DNA of 13,750 nt, taken from NCBI GenBank assembly GCA_900551595.1, contig URWR01000028.1, positions 1-13,750 of the forward strand. Reading direction: 5' to 3'. This document shows positions 8,402 through 12,899 of the stretch, piece after piece; positions within the stretch are counted from its first letter, which is position 1, and each line of letters opens with the position of its first letter. A program made the translations under genes and the position numbers. This DNA is from an uncultured Coriobacteriaceae bacterium (GTDB lineage Bacteria; Actinomycetota; Coriobacteriia; Coriobacteriales; Atopobiaceae). A model generated the notes under the pieces. It did no database searches, was not told the origin of the DNA, and was given only the letters and a program-made list of their open reading frames with translations.

Positions 8402-8532
8402 TCTATGCTCTCTATCTTTCCTTCACTGACAACTACAATTTCCTTGTATCCATGACGTTCTCTAACAGCGTTAACAACATCATCAAATGAATCAGTGAAG
8501 CCAACGGTCGTGATAACTCCACGAGAGTTTAA
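8395..8532 (-). pseudogene. C-terminal fragment of an unidentified gene
   Basis: An open frame of 45 codons ends in TGA inside a terminator-like hairpin. It has no start codon and is open only back to a TAA at 8533-8535, in the tracrRNA anti-repeat. The peptide contains RGVITTVGFTDSFDDVV and later GYKEIVVVSEGKIES, which looks like real protein sequence (alternating hydrophobic strand, acidic helix), but I do not recognise the family. I infer that the 5' part was lost when the CRISPR or phage DNA came to lie next to it. Chance coding is possible. Confidence 0.4.
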
Positions 8533-8645
8533 TTACCAGTCAAGATGCCACTGCAAGGCAAAATACTGCCTAGCCAAAATACTTTTGGACGCTGTTCAGA
8601 CAGCTTCTTGACTTGCTAAGAGCTCTTTTGAGCTCTTTTGTTGTC
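8532..8645 (+). ncRNA. tracrRNA of a type II CRISPR-Cas system
   Basis: The trans-activating RNA pairs with the crRNA repeat so that Cas9 and RNase III can process it. The anti-repeat at 8532-8564 is complementary to the array repeat with the known architecture. The lower stem is CAAAAT (8559-8564) opposite GTTTTG, then an AAGG bulge (8555-8558) opposite GA, then a long upper stem including ATTACCAGTC (8532-8541) opposite GACTGGTAAT. Downstream are the hairpins expected in a tracrRNA tail: CCAAAA-TAC-TTTTGG (8574-8588), GCTGT-TCAG-ACAGC (8591-8604) and a terminator at 8618-8645. GGCA/TGCC (8557-8570) is a competing small hairpin. The 5' end and promoter are not resolved; the RNA may start upstream of 8532. 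It lies about 5 kb from the array. Confidence 0.85.
8618..8645 (+). terminator. tracrRNA terminator hairpin
   Basis: AAGAGCTC (8618-8625) pairs with GAGCTCTT (8630-8637) across a TTTT loop, followed by TTGTTGTC. It closes the tracrRNA. The stem is nearly symmetrical, so it could act on both strands. Confidence 0.7.
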
Positions 8646-8715
8646 TTCGCTTACCCAACTACAAAAGAACTTATAAATGGTACGAATCAACGTTTCGATA
8701 AGCGTGGTTTATAGA

Positions 8716-8740
8716 ACAAAAAAGACTTCCAAAGAAGTCT
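8716..8740 (-). terminator. Terminator of the small phage gene run
   Basis: On the minus strand AGACTTC-TTTG-GAAGTCT (8723-8740) is followed by TTTTTTG. It lies 24 bases after the stop at 8764. A second short hairpin, GGTGC/GCACC (8751-8771), overlaps that stop codon. Confidence 0.85.
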
Positions 8741-8763
8741 CAATAAGCATGGTGCTTGAAGTA

Positions 8764-9003
8764 TTAGCACCAGGCAACCATGCCCGATTCGCGAAAGTTT
8801 CCAGACTTATTTTGCTCAATGAGACACTGATACATATGATTTCCGTAGTGGTTCTCATAATCCATATCAGATGGCTCTACGACAGAAAATTCCTCTGTGA
8901 ATCTGTTGAGCTCGACTATACCGGGATGATCTTTCTTGCCACCAGGATAGTAAAAGTAACGTACAAGAGATTCGGTAATGGAGATAAGCTCATATTTAAG
9001 CAT
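8764..9003 (-). CDS. Small conserved phage-type hypothetical protein
   Basis: This is a 79-residue protein of unknown function. It reads as a compact alpha/beta protein, starting LKYELISITESLVRYFYYPGG and ending in FRESGMVAWC. This ending recalls small proteins seen in phages and integrative elements of Firmicutes and Actinobacteria, but the resemblance is from memory. GAGG lies about five bases upstream of the ATG at 9003. It is the last gene of the minus-strand phage segment and is followed by a clear terminator. A longer opposite-strand frame over the same bases lacks these signals. Confidence 0.65.
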   Translation of the reverse strand: MLKYELISITESLVRYFYYPGGKKDHPGIVELNRFTEEFSVVEPSDMDYENHYGNHMYQCLIEQNKSGNFRESGMVAWC

Positions 9004-9020
9004 TAGGCCTCGTTAGATAT

Positions 9021-9146
9021 TTATTTAATATTTGCATGCTTTGCTTTCCATTCTACCATTTCAGAGTCGTAGTCATATCCAGCCTTACATGTCATAGCGT
9101 GTGCTGTTTCATAGGAATACCCTTGAGCCAATAGGCCGGCTTCCAT
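9021..9146 (-). CDS. Small hypothetical protein
   Basis: This is a 41-residue protein of unknown function, rich in Tyr, Ala and Glu, with no membrane segment (MEAGLLAQGYSYETAHAM at the start). The ATG at 9146 is preferred because GGAAGG lies nine bases upstream. The longer in-frame start at 9206 would begin inside the U-tract of the terminator at 9208-9236. It lies 17 bases before the 79-residue gene and is probably cotranscribed with it. Confidence 0.5.
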   Translation of the reverse strand: MEAGLLAQGYSYETAHAMTCKAGYDYDSEMVEWKAKHANIK

Positions 9147-9207
9147 AGTCTCATCCCTTCCTGCACCGTGTGGCGTGTGTCTTGCCCCTGTGCGGAATCG
9201 CGGCATG

Positions 9208-9236
9208 AAAAAGCCGCCCCGTAAACGAGACGGCTT
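9208..9236 (-). terminator. Terminator directly after tRNA-like element 1
   Basis: On the minus strand AAGCCGTCTCG-TTTA-CGGGGCGGCTT forms an 11-bp stem (with G-U pairs) followed by a T-run. It starts three bases after tRNA-like element 1. It shares its AAGCCG stem with the terminators at 9727-9754 and 12389-12412. Confidence 0.8.
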
Positions 9237-9238
9237 CC

Positions 9239-9304
9239 ACGGGCGTCCGGATTTGAACCGGAGCCTCCTCCATCAAGGGCACTCCACTCTGTGCTACTAC
9301 CCGC
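9239..9304 (-). ncRNA. tRNA-like element 1 (short anticodon arm)
   Basis: This is a tRNA-shaped RNA of about 66 bases. On the minus strand the outer stem is GCGGG/CCCGT, the D-like arm GCAC-AGAGTGGA-GTGC, and the T-like arm TCCGG-TTCAAAT-CCGGA with a canonical T-loop. The anticodon region CCTTGATGGAGG is only 12 bases, so just three stem pairs are possible instead of five. The outer stem has five pairs, not seven, and no encoded CCA is seen. Elements 2 and 3 share this plan with different but matching stem bases. A working tRNA is unlikely; a tRNA mimic or structured mRNA 3' end is more plausible. Confidence 0.55.
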
Positions 9305-9333
9305 AATTTCTATTCTCCCATATTAAAACAACA

Positions 9334-9555
9334 CTATAGACTGTTAAAATCAGCGAGCATATCAGCAACCGGGCTTAACTCTTTCGGTTCGTATATTAAA
9401 TGCCCACCGTCGCTCAAGCGGTAACACCCATTAGGAAGATATTTTCCATTTGGAAGAACGTAGAGATTTCCATCCATAGTCATACCGTCTGGAAGATAAG
9501 GAAGTCCGGTTTCGTCGGTACGAAAGTCATAATCATAATCAATGTTATAAGCCAT
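9334..9555 (-). CDS. Small acidic hypothetical protein with GLPYLPDG-like repeats
   Basis: This is a 73-residue protein of unknown function. It contains short related turns, GLPYLPDGMTMDGN, YVLPNGKYLPNG and YRLSDGGHLIYEP, which look like beta-hairpin repeats. The N-terminus is acidic and Tyr-rich (YDYDF). AAGGTGA lies six bases upstream of the ATG at 9555. It lies between tRNA-like elements 2 and 1, on the same strand. No membrane segment is seen. Confidence 0.65.
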   Translation of the reverse strand: MAYNIDYDYDFRTDETGLPYLPDGMTMDGNLYVLPNGKYLPNGCYRLSDGGHLIYEPKELSPVADMLADFNSL

Positions 9556-9610
9556 ACATTGTCACCTTGCATTTCATACCGATATTCGATTGGCTTTTAA
9601 AATACAGCAT

Positions 9611-9672
9611 GGCTGCACCGATCTGAACGGGGCTTCCTCTAACAAGGCGCGCTCCACCACTACACCACCGCC
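9611..9672 (-). ncRNA. tRNA-like element 2 (least well formed)
   Basis: This is the weakest member of the three-element family. It shares the 12-base core CCTTGTTAGAGG exactly with element 3. The T-like arm is GCCCCG-TTCAGAT-CGGTGC with one mismatch. The outer stem GGCGG/CAGCC has four of five pairs. The D-like arm can form only as GGTG/CGCC. No terminator follows. It may be decayed. Confidence 0.35.
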
Positions 9673-9726
9673 ATACAGTTTAATTATTGCAGATTGTCAG
9701 CAACTCAACGATGCTGCTGTTCACAG

Positions 9727-9754
9727 GAAAAGCCGCCCATCTCTGGAACGGCTT
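9727..9754 (-). terminator. Terminator directly after tRNA-like element 3
   Basis: On the minus strand AAGCCG...CGGCTT is followed by a TTTT run. It begins two bases after the 3' end of tRNA-like element 3, as for element 1. Confidence 0.65.
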
Positions 9755-9755
9755 G

Positions 9756-9824
9756 CGCGGCGGTAGGATTTGCACCTACGTCTCCTCTAACAAGGGCACT
9801 CCTCGTACTGTGCTACTTTCCGCG
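9756..9824 (-). ncRNA. tRNA-like element 3, overlapping a stop codon
   Basis: On the minus strand the outer stem is CGCGG/CCGCG, the D-like arm GCAC-AGTACGAGGA-GTGC, the core CCTTGTTAGAGG, and the T-like arm GTAGG-TGCAAAT-CCTAC. Compared with element 1, both strands of the T-stem and of the outer stem have changed together, while D-stem and core are conserved. That is good evidence for a selected fold. The TAG stop of the gene at 9813-10205 lies within its GTAGCACAG segment, so it also forms the 3' end of that mRNA. Confidence 0.55.
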
Positions 9825-10205
9825 ATTTCTATTTTTCCATATCGAAACAACCCTATCAAATATTCGCTGCTCGTCCGGAGTTAGCCGTGATGCGCCTTTT
9901 GGCGAATCTCGTTCGTTGTGATAGTAGCCGTGATGAGTATGTGGCGAGTTCCCACCATGCTCATGGTCAATGTCTATCTGCTTCGACCGCTTGTTCTCAT
10001 TGTCGAAGTAGATGATTGATTTGATGTCATTACCTTCGACGTGTGCGTATACGCATCCACGAGCCATCGTCTCCATCAATGGTTGGGATTGGCGCGAATT
10101 CTTAGAAACAAACTTGATGTTAACGACGGTTAGCGAGGTGTGGTACTGGCTTCCGTAAGGACTCCCAAAATTTGATATGCCGCTTGAAGCGCCTCTTCCG
10201 CCCAT
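9813..10205 (-). CDS. MGGRG-type phage protein with His-rich C-terminal region
   Basis: This is a 130-residue protein of unknown function. It begins MGGRGASSG, a start I associate with phage proteins encoded near head genes. The middle has alternating strands, and the C-terminal part contains DHEHGGNSPHTHHGYYHNE, rich in His and acidic residues, then a basic end (IWKNRNRGK). The His cluster could bind metal or be catalytic, but no known active site is clear. The ATG at 10205 has AGGTGA seven bases upstream; a GTG start at 10241 overlaps the previous gene and is rejected. It starts eight bases after the stop of the other MGGRG gene. Its stop codon lies inside tRNA-like element 3. Confidence 0.7.
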   Translation of the reverse strand: MGGRGASSGISNFGSPYGSQYHTSLTVVNIKFVSKNSRQSQPLMETMARGCVYAHVEGNDIKSIIYFDNENKRSKQIDIDHEHGGNSPHTHHGYYHNERDSPKGASRLTPDEQRIFDRVVSIWKNRNRGK

Positions 10206-10212
10206 AAATGAA

Positions 10213-10680
10213 TCACCTGTTATACCTTCTATCTGGGCCACCTATTAAACTTTCAATCCTGCTGCTATTTCGTCTTTGCCAACGTTCATAAGATGCTGAC
10301 GTAATAGATGCTGACGTAATATATCTATCCGTTGCCTCACCGAATGAATTAATAGACTTGCGTGGTGCAGGAGTTCTTGAAGGATTTCTGCGTATCTGCT
10401 CACCTTGTAAATCGGACAGCCTTTGCCTAAGCTCGCCATAACGCTTTTGTTGCACGTAGTACTCACTGCGAAGTTCTTCACGATTCGGGACATCATTAGA
10501 TGGATTTCGCGGCAATGCGTAAGGCGTGAGACGATCCATGTCATTACTCACTGATTCCATCTCTGTCTGTATCTGCGAAACAGCAGAATTAAGCTGTTCA
10601 TCACTCATTTCTCTGGGTGCTACACTCATCAAAGTCATTCGACTTTGCGCAGATGCACTCGACGAACCTCTACCGCCCAT
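10213..10680 (-). CDS. MGGRG-type phage protein with coiled-coil region
   Basis: This is a 155-residue protein of unknown function, starting MGGRGSSSASAQSR. Residues 25-95 are charged and helical (QLNSAVSQIQTEMESVSNDM; YGELRQRLSDLQGEQI), a likely coiled coil. A Ser/Thr/Arg-rich tail follows. Its first residues resemble those of the next gene, so the two may be distant duplicates. The ATG at 10680 lies inside the end of the DUF4417 frame (11-base overlap), which suggests translational coupling. Near-identical N-termini are seen in phage head-associated proteins, but the role is not known. Confidence 0.7.
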   Translation of the reverse strand: MGGRGSSSASAQSRMTLMSVAPREMSDEQLNSAVSQIQTEMESVSNDMDRLTPYALPRNPSNDVPNREELRSEYYVQQKRYGELRQRLSDLQGEQIRRNPSRTPAPRKSINSFGEATDRYITSASITSASYERWQRRNSSRIESLIGGPDRRYNR

Positions 10681-11128
10681 GGCTCATCCTTTCGGTAACA
10701 CTGTTTGAGTATTCGATGACTTCACAAGCGCCAAAATCGAAATCGACGCGCCCGCCATAAAGCAGCACACGTAACGGCTCAAGCCTTTTCATAGCCGTTC
10801 TCATGCCATCACACCAAATGGCAAGAGCCTCTTTACTGTCTTTCACGCCAACTGTTGAAACAGCAACTGTCGAATGCTTTGGAATACCTGCAAAGCAAAA
10901 TTGATAACTTGAGGGTTGTGCCCATGAAAGCGTGGGGACAACGGTTATTCCCTGTGTTTGCCACCAATGACCAAGTGCTTGTGAACGGTATCTATTCCTT
11001 GCCTGCATAGGGTTGGGCATATCCATATACAAGGAAAAATCAGGCGTTAAAACGCATTCATAACCTTGGAGATACTGCAAATACTTTTGTGGACTCGTCC
11101 AAACTCTTTCAAACTGGTAATCGTCCAC
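10670..11128 (-). CDS. DUF4417 domain, C-terminal half of a frameshifted ParB-DUF4417 gene
   Basis: This frame encodes most of a DUF4417 domain: DDYQFERVW, VLTPDFSLYMDMPNPMQARN, VVPTLSWAQP, TVAVSTVGVKDS and LLYGGRVDFDFGACEV are family blocks. The function is unknown; the family is common in phages and mobile DNA of Firmicutes and Actinobacteria. The N-terminal part of the same domain (LKTDRAYNLDLVNRFSCD to IGFNYAKTT) lies in the other frame, in the gene at 11109-11693. The apparent GTG start at 11128 is in the middle of the domain, so it is not a true start. One base too many in the A-run near 11141-11145 would explain the break. It overlaps the next gene by 11 bases. Confidence 0.75.
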   Translation of the reverse strand: MDDYQFERVWTSPQKYLQYLQGYECVLTPDFSLYMDMPNPMQARNRYRSQALGHWWQTQGITVVPTLSWAQPSSYQFCFAGIPKHSTVAVSTVGVKDSKEALAIWCDGMRTAMKRLEPLRVLLYGGRVDFDFGACEVIEYSNSVTERMSHGR

Positions 11129-11693
11129 AAAGAAGTGAAGACCTTTGCCTTTTTCTCTTCTTTATAGGCGTTGTCTTTGCGTAATTGAACCCAATGAGTT
11201 CTTTGGGCTTTACGCCGCTTGGATAGACGCTTGGAAAACCACTCTTATCGCATGAAAATCTGTTTACCAGGTCTAAGTTGTAAGCCCTGTCCGTCTTTAG
11301 ACGCTCAGCGCCATAACTGAGGTTTTTGCTTTTGAAGTCAATTCCGAATTTAGAAAGGTCAATGTTCTTAAGTGACTTAACCTCGCTTTTAAGCATTGAG
11401 ATGTTGTATGTTGCAATATCGCCTGTTTTGTTATCGGCAATTCTTAGTGCTTTTACTTCATCATCACTTAAATCGTCGCACCATTGGATATGTTCTTCTG
11501 GTATCTCTTTCCAACCTAAAGACTTACACGCTTCAACTCTTGTATGTCCGCAAACAATTGTCGGATCTTCGTGAGACCTCAAAACAATTGAGCCTTTAAA
11601 TCCAAACTCACGGATAGACTCAGCAACGGCTGGTATAGCTTTTTCGTTGTGTCTAGCGTTGCGTTTATATGGCTTTATTTCAGAAATAAGCAC
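11109..11693 (-). CDS. ParB-like N-terminal domain fused to start of DUF4417 (frameshifted)
   Basis: Residues 1-90 form a ParB/Srx-like domain: ISEIKPYKRNARHNEKAI, SIREFGFKGSIVL, and the hallmark VCGHTRVEACKSLGW. This fold binds DNA or hydrolyses nucleotides in ParB, Srx and phage relatives. LSDDEVKALRIADNKTGD follows, as in phage ParB-methylase regions. From about residue 130 the DUF4417 domain begins and then breaks near residue 175, after FNYAKTTPIKK, into a basic tail that does not fit the family. Removing one A restores KGKGLHFFVDDYQFERVW. The start is GTG at 11693 with GGTGAT upstream. It may be inactive, a sequencing error, or joined by ribosomal frameshifting. Confidence 0.8.
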   Translation of the reverse strand: MLISEIKPYKRNARHNEKAIPAVAESIREFGFKGSIVLRSHEDPTIVCGHTRVEACKSLGWKEIPEEHIQWCDDLSDDEVKALRIADNKTGDIATYNISMLKSEVKSLKNIDLSKFGIDFKSKNLSYGAERLKTDRAYNLDLVNRFSCDKSGFPSVYPSGVKPKELIGFNYAKTTPIKKRKRQRSSLLCGRLPV

Positions 11694-11799
11694 GCAATCA
11701 CCGCCAGACGATCAACATATGCGATTTTCACAGGATTTATCAGCAAAACACCAGGTAAGGCCATACATTTTTCTGTCTTACCCGAATAAAAAAGTTAAC

Positions 11800-11871
11800 G
11801 GGGGTAAATTGGCTCAGGGCCAGTGGGCTCGCCCTTGGGGGTACCCGGGGGCCATCCCCCACCCCTTTGTC
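11800..11871. other. GC-rich hairpin tract after HNH gene; possible phage cos or packaging site
   Basis: In an otherwise AT-rich surround, this tract holds AGGGC/GCCCT (around 11817-11835), the palindromes GGGTACCC and CCCGGG, and GGGGG-CCAT-CCCCC. It lies between the HNH nuclease and the ParB gene, in a 178-base gap. Phage HNH nucleases are often encoded beside cohesive-end sites. That makes a cos-site remnant plausible, but it is inferred from context only. Confidence 0.3.
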
Positions 11872-12207
11872 TCAACGTTTCCAATCTTGAGAAGTTAAGA
11901 TTGCGCCTTGCTTGCCAAACGATGCTTTGTTCTTTGCGTTTTGCATTTCGTGGGTAAAGCCGATCTTGTTTCCTTTTTTCTCATTACAAATTCTGTGAAC
12001 AGCTTGGAGATTGTTCCAGTCAAGCTCATCACCACCAAGAGAAACAGGAATGATCTCATCAACTTCAAAGCTCATAGGATCACCGGCAGACAGTGAGTAA
12101 TCAATAGGCATGCCACAGATAGCACAGGGATTACCCAAAGCTTTGAGCCTAGCCCTCAGCTTTCGCCGCCTGTTCCCATTGCGTGCATACCTAGACTTAG
12201 TAGCCAT
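11872..12207 (-). CDS. Phage HNH endonuclease
   Basis: This is a small DNA nuclease of 111 residues, a usual size for phage HNH proteins that assist terminase in cutting DNA for packaging. A basic N-terminus (RYARNGNRRRKLRARLKAL) leads to the zinc-type first cysteine pair (CAICGMPID). The HNH core follows: FEVDEIIPVSLGGDELDWNNLQAVHRICNEKKGN, where the usual DHI is DEI, with Glu in place of the first His. The remaining N (DWNNLQ) and H (AVHRICN) are present. The first His-to-Glu change could impair catalysis. The ATG at 12207 has AAGG five bases upstream. It lies alone, with terminators upstream, and no terminase gene is nearby. Confidence 0.85.
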   Translation of the reverse strand: MATKSRYARNGNRRRKLRARLKALGNPCAICGMPIDYSLSAGDPMSFEVDEIIPVSLGGDELDWNNLQAVHRICNEKKGNKIGFTHEMQNAKNKASFGKQGAILTSQDWKR

Positions 12208-12221
12208 ATACACCTTCTGCT

Positions 12222-12360
12222 ATATGGGGTGATATGTGGGGGCTATATAAAGCTCTATATGAGGCCTCTATATACACCATTTATAGGCACCCAATATAGA
12301 GCCATATATACAACCCTCTATATATGCCCTTATATAAGGCCTCTCATAGGGCCTTATATA
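12222..12360. repeat. TATA-rich palindromic tract upstream of the HNH gene
   Basis: About ten TATATA-like blocks occur every 10-15 bases, separated by short G/C runs such as GGCC, GAGGCCTC and CACC. The end nearest the terminator is a perfect 11-bp inverted repeat, TATATAAGGCC (12331-12341) and GGCCTTATATA (12350-12360), with an 8-base loop. The tract lies in the non-coding gap before the HNH gene. It could be a protein-binding or DNA-unwinding region; no function is shown. Confidence 0.5.
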
Positions 12361-12388
12361 GCCCGATAATGAATAACCCCAAATACAG

Positions 12389-12412
12389 GAAAAGCCGCCC
12401 TCTCGGACGGCT
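12389..12412 (-). terminator. Terminator in the gap between RHH and HNH genes
   Basis: On the minus strand AGCCGTCC-GAGA-GGGCGGCT forms an 8-bp stem followed by TTTTCC. It belongs to the same AAGCCG-type family as the terminators beside the tRNA-like elements. No clear gene ends just before it. Confidence 0.65.
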
Positions 12413-12457
12413 CAACCTTGGTTAACTTGCACATCTTATCTATATCACACAAATAGA

Positions 12458-12512
12458 CGGAATGAAGCGGAACGAGTCGGAAATAGTCGGAACAGAACGG
12501 AACGAGTCGGAA
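12458..12512. repeat. Six CGGAA boxes at an exact 10-bp period
   Basis: CGGAA occurs at 12458, 12468, 12478, 12488, 12498 and 12508, with five-base spacers of which CGAGT occurs twice. The boxes therefore fall on one face of the DNA helix. The array lies in a non-coding stretch between two minus-strand terminators (12389-12412 and 12515-12540). It looks like a cooperative protein-binding site (iteron or operator). The nearest candidate binder is the ribbon-helix-helix protein encoded 35 bases away. Confidence 0.6.
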
Positions 12513-12514
12513 CT

Positions 12515-12540
12515 AAAAAAGCCCCCGCGAGTGCGAGGGC
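12515..12540 (-). terminator. Terminator of the ribbon-helix-helix gene
   Basis: On the minus strand GCCCTCGC-ACTC-GCGGGGGC forms an 8-bp stem followed by TTTTTT. It starts seven bases after the RHH stop codon and abuts the last CGGAA box. Confidence 0.9.
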
Positions 12541-12546
12541 TATCTC

Positions 12547-12726
12547 TTATTGGTTGCGCTCCATATCCTCACGGATGAGACGCTTAATGTAGCCAGCCTT
12601 ATTAGGCTGAGAATCAAGCCAATCTAATATATCTTTCTCAGACGGAAAGAAAGCAACCTCACGACGCTTTACATTGTGTTTTATATACTTCGCTGTTGCT
12701 CGCTTCTGTGCCTCTGTATATGGCAT
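12547..12726 (-). CDS. Ribbon-helix-helix (Arc-like) small DNA-binding protein
   Basis: This is a 59-residue protein. It starts MPYTEAQKRATAKYIK, as many short phage Arc/MetJ-like proteins do, has a central strand (REVAFFPSEKD) and ends with two helices (ILDWLDSQPNK, GYIKRLIREDMER). The pattern of a short beta-strand followed by two amphipathic helices fits a ribbon-helix-helix dimer that binds DNA in the major groove. I infer a repressor role. GGGGAG lies five bases upstream of the ATG, within the end of the 30-residue ORF before it, so translation is probably coupled. A strong terminator follows the stop directly. A different-frame ORF at 12659-12847 is a shadow. Confidence 0.75.
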   Translation of the reverse strand: MPYTEAQKRATAKYIKHNVKRREVAFFPSEKDILDWLDSQPNKAGYIKRLIREDMERNQ

Positions 12727-12728
12727 GG

Positions 12729-12821
12729 TTACTCCCCTTGCTTTTCACGCATATGTCTCCAAATGCGGAATAGCGCAAAAGAAACCGCGAACGACGTGGT
12801 AAATATAATGACAGAACGCAT
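12729..12821 (-). CDS. Possible 30-residue membrane peptide
   Basis: A short ORF starts at 12821 with a purine-rich GGGGGAG close upstream (spacing shorter than ideal). Residues 2-20 are hydrophobic (VIIFTTSFAVSFALF), then a basic end (WRHMREKQGE). Its stop lies two bases before the RHH start, and its last codons supply that gene's ribosome site. It may be a small membrane peptide or a leader that couples translation. Confidence is limited by length. Confidence 0.4.
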   Translation of the reverse strand: MRSVIIFTTSFAVSFALFRIWRHMREKQGE

Positions 12822-12867
12822 ATCTCCCCCACTCTTCCGATTGCCATATGTTAAGCTTTGGGATGCA

Positions 12868-12891
12868 GGGCACCGCCCGAAGGCGGCACCC
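12868..12891 (-). other. C(UUCG)G-capped RNA hairpin
   Basis: On the minus strand GGGTGCCGCC-TTCG-GGCGGTGCCC makes a 10-bp stem capped by the very stable C(UUCG)G tetraloop. Two of the pairs are U-G and G-U in minus-strand RNA but mismatches on the plus strand, so the fold fits minus transcription only. No U-tract follows, so it is not a classic terminator. It lies eight bases after the stop of the 44-residue gene. Confidence 0.6.
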
Positions 12892-12899
12892 CTTGGTAC

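Noticed and set aside
8677..9006. 109-codon plus-strand open frame
   Set aside because: It is opposite the 79-residue minus-strand gene, which has a good ribosome site, family-like sequence and a correctly placed terminator.
9239..9824. Calling the three tRNA-like elements functional tRNAs (anticodons GAT or GTT)
   Set aside because: The anticodon arm is only 12 bases and the outer stem five pairs, so they do not meet a normal tRNA plan.
10340..10350. A 9-base match (ATTCATTCG on the minus strand) to the seed end of the guide-like segment of the solitary repeat
   Set aside because: It lies inside a phage coding region, and one 9-base match in this much sequence is near chance.
12659..12847. 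62-codon minus-strand open frame
   Set aside because: It overlaps the ribbon-helix-helix gene in another frame, has no good ribosome site and shows no family features.
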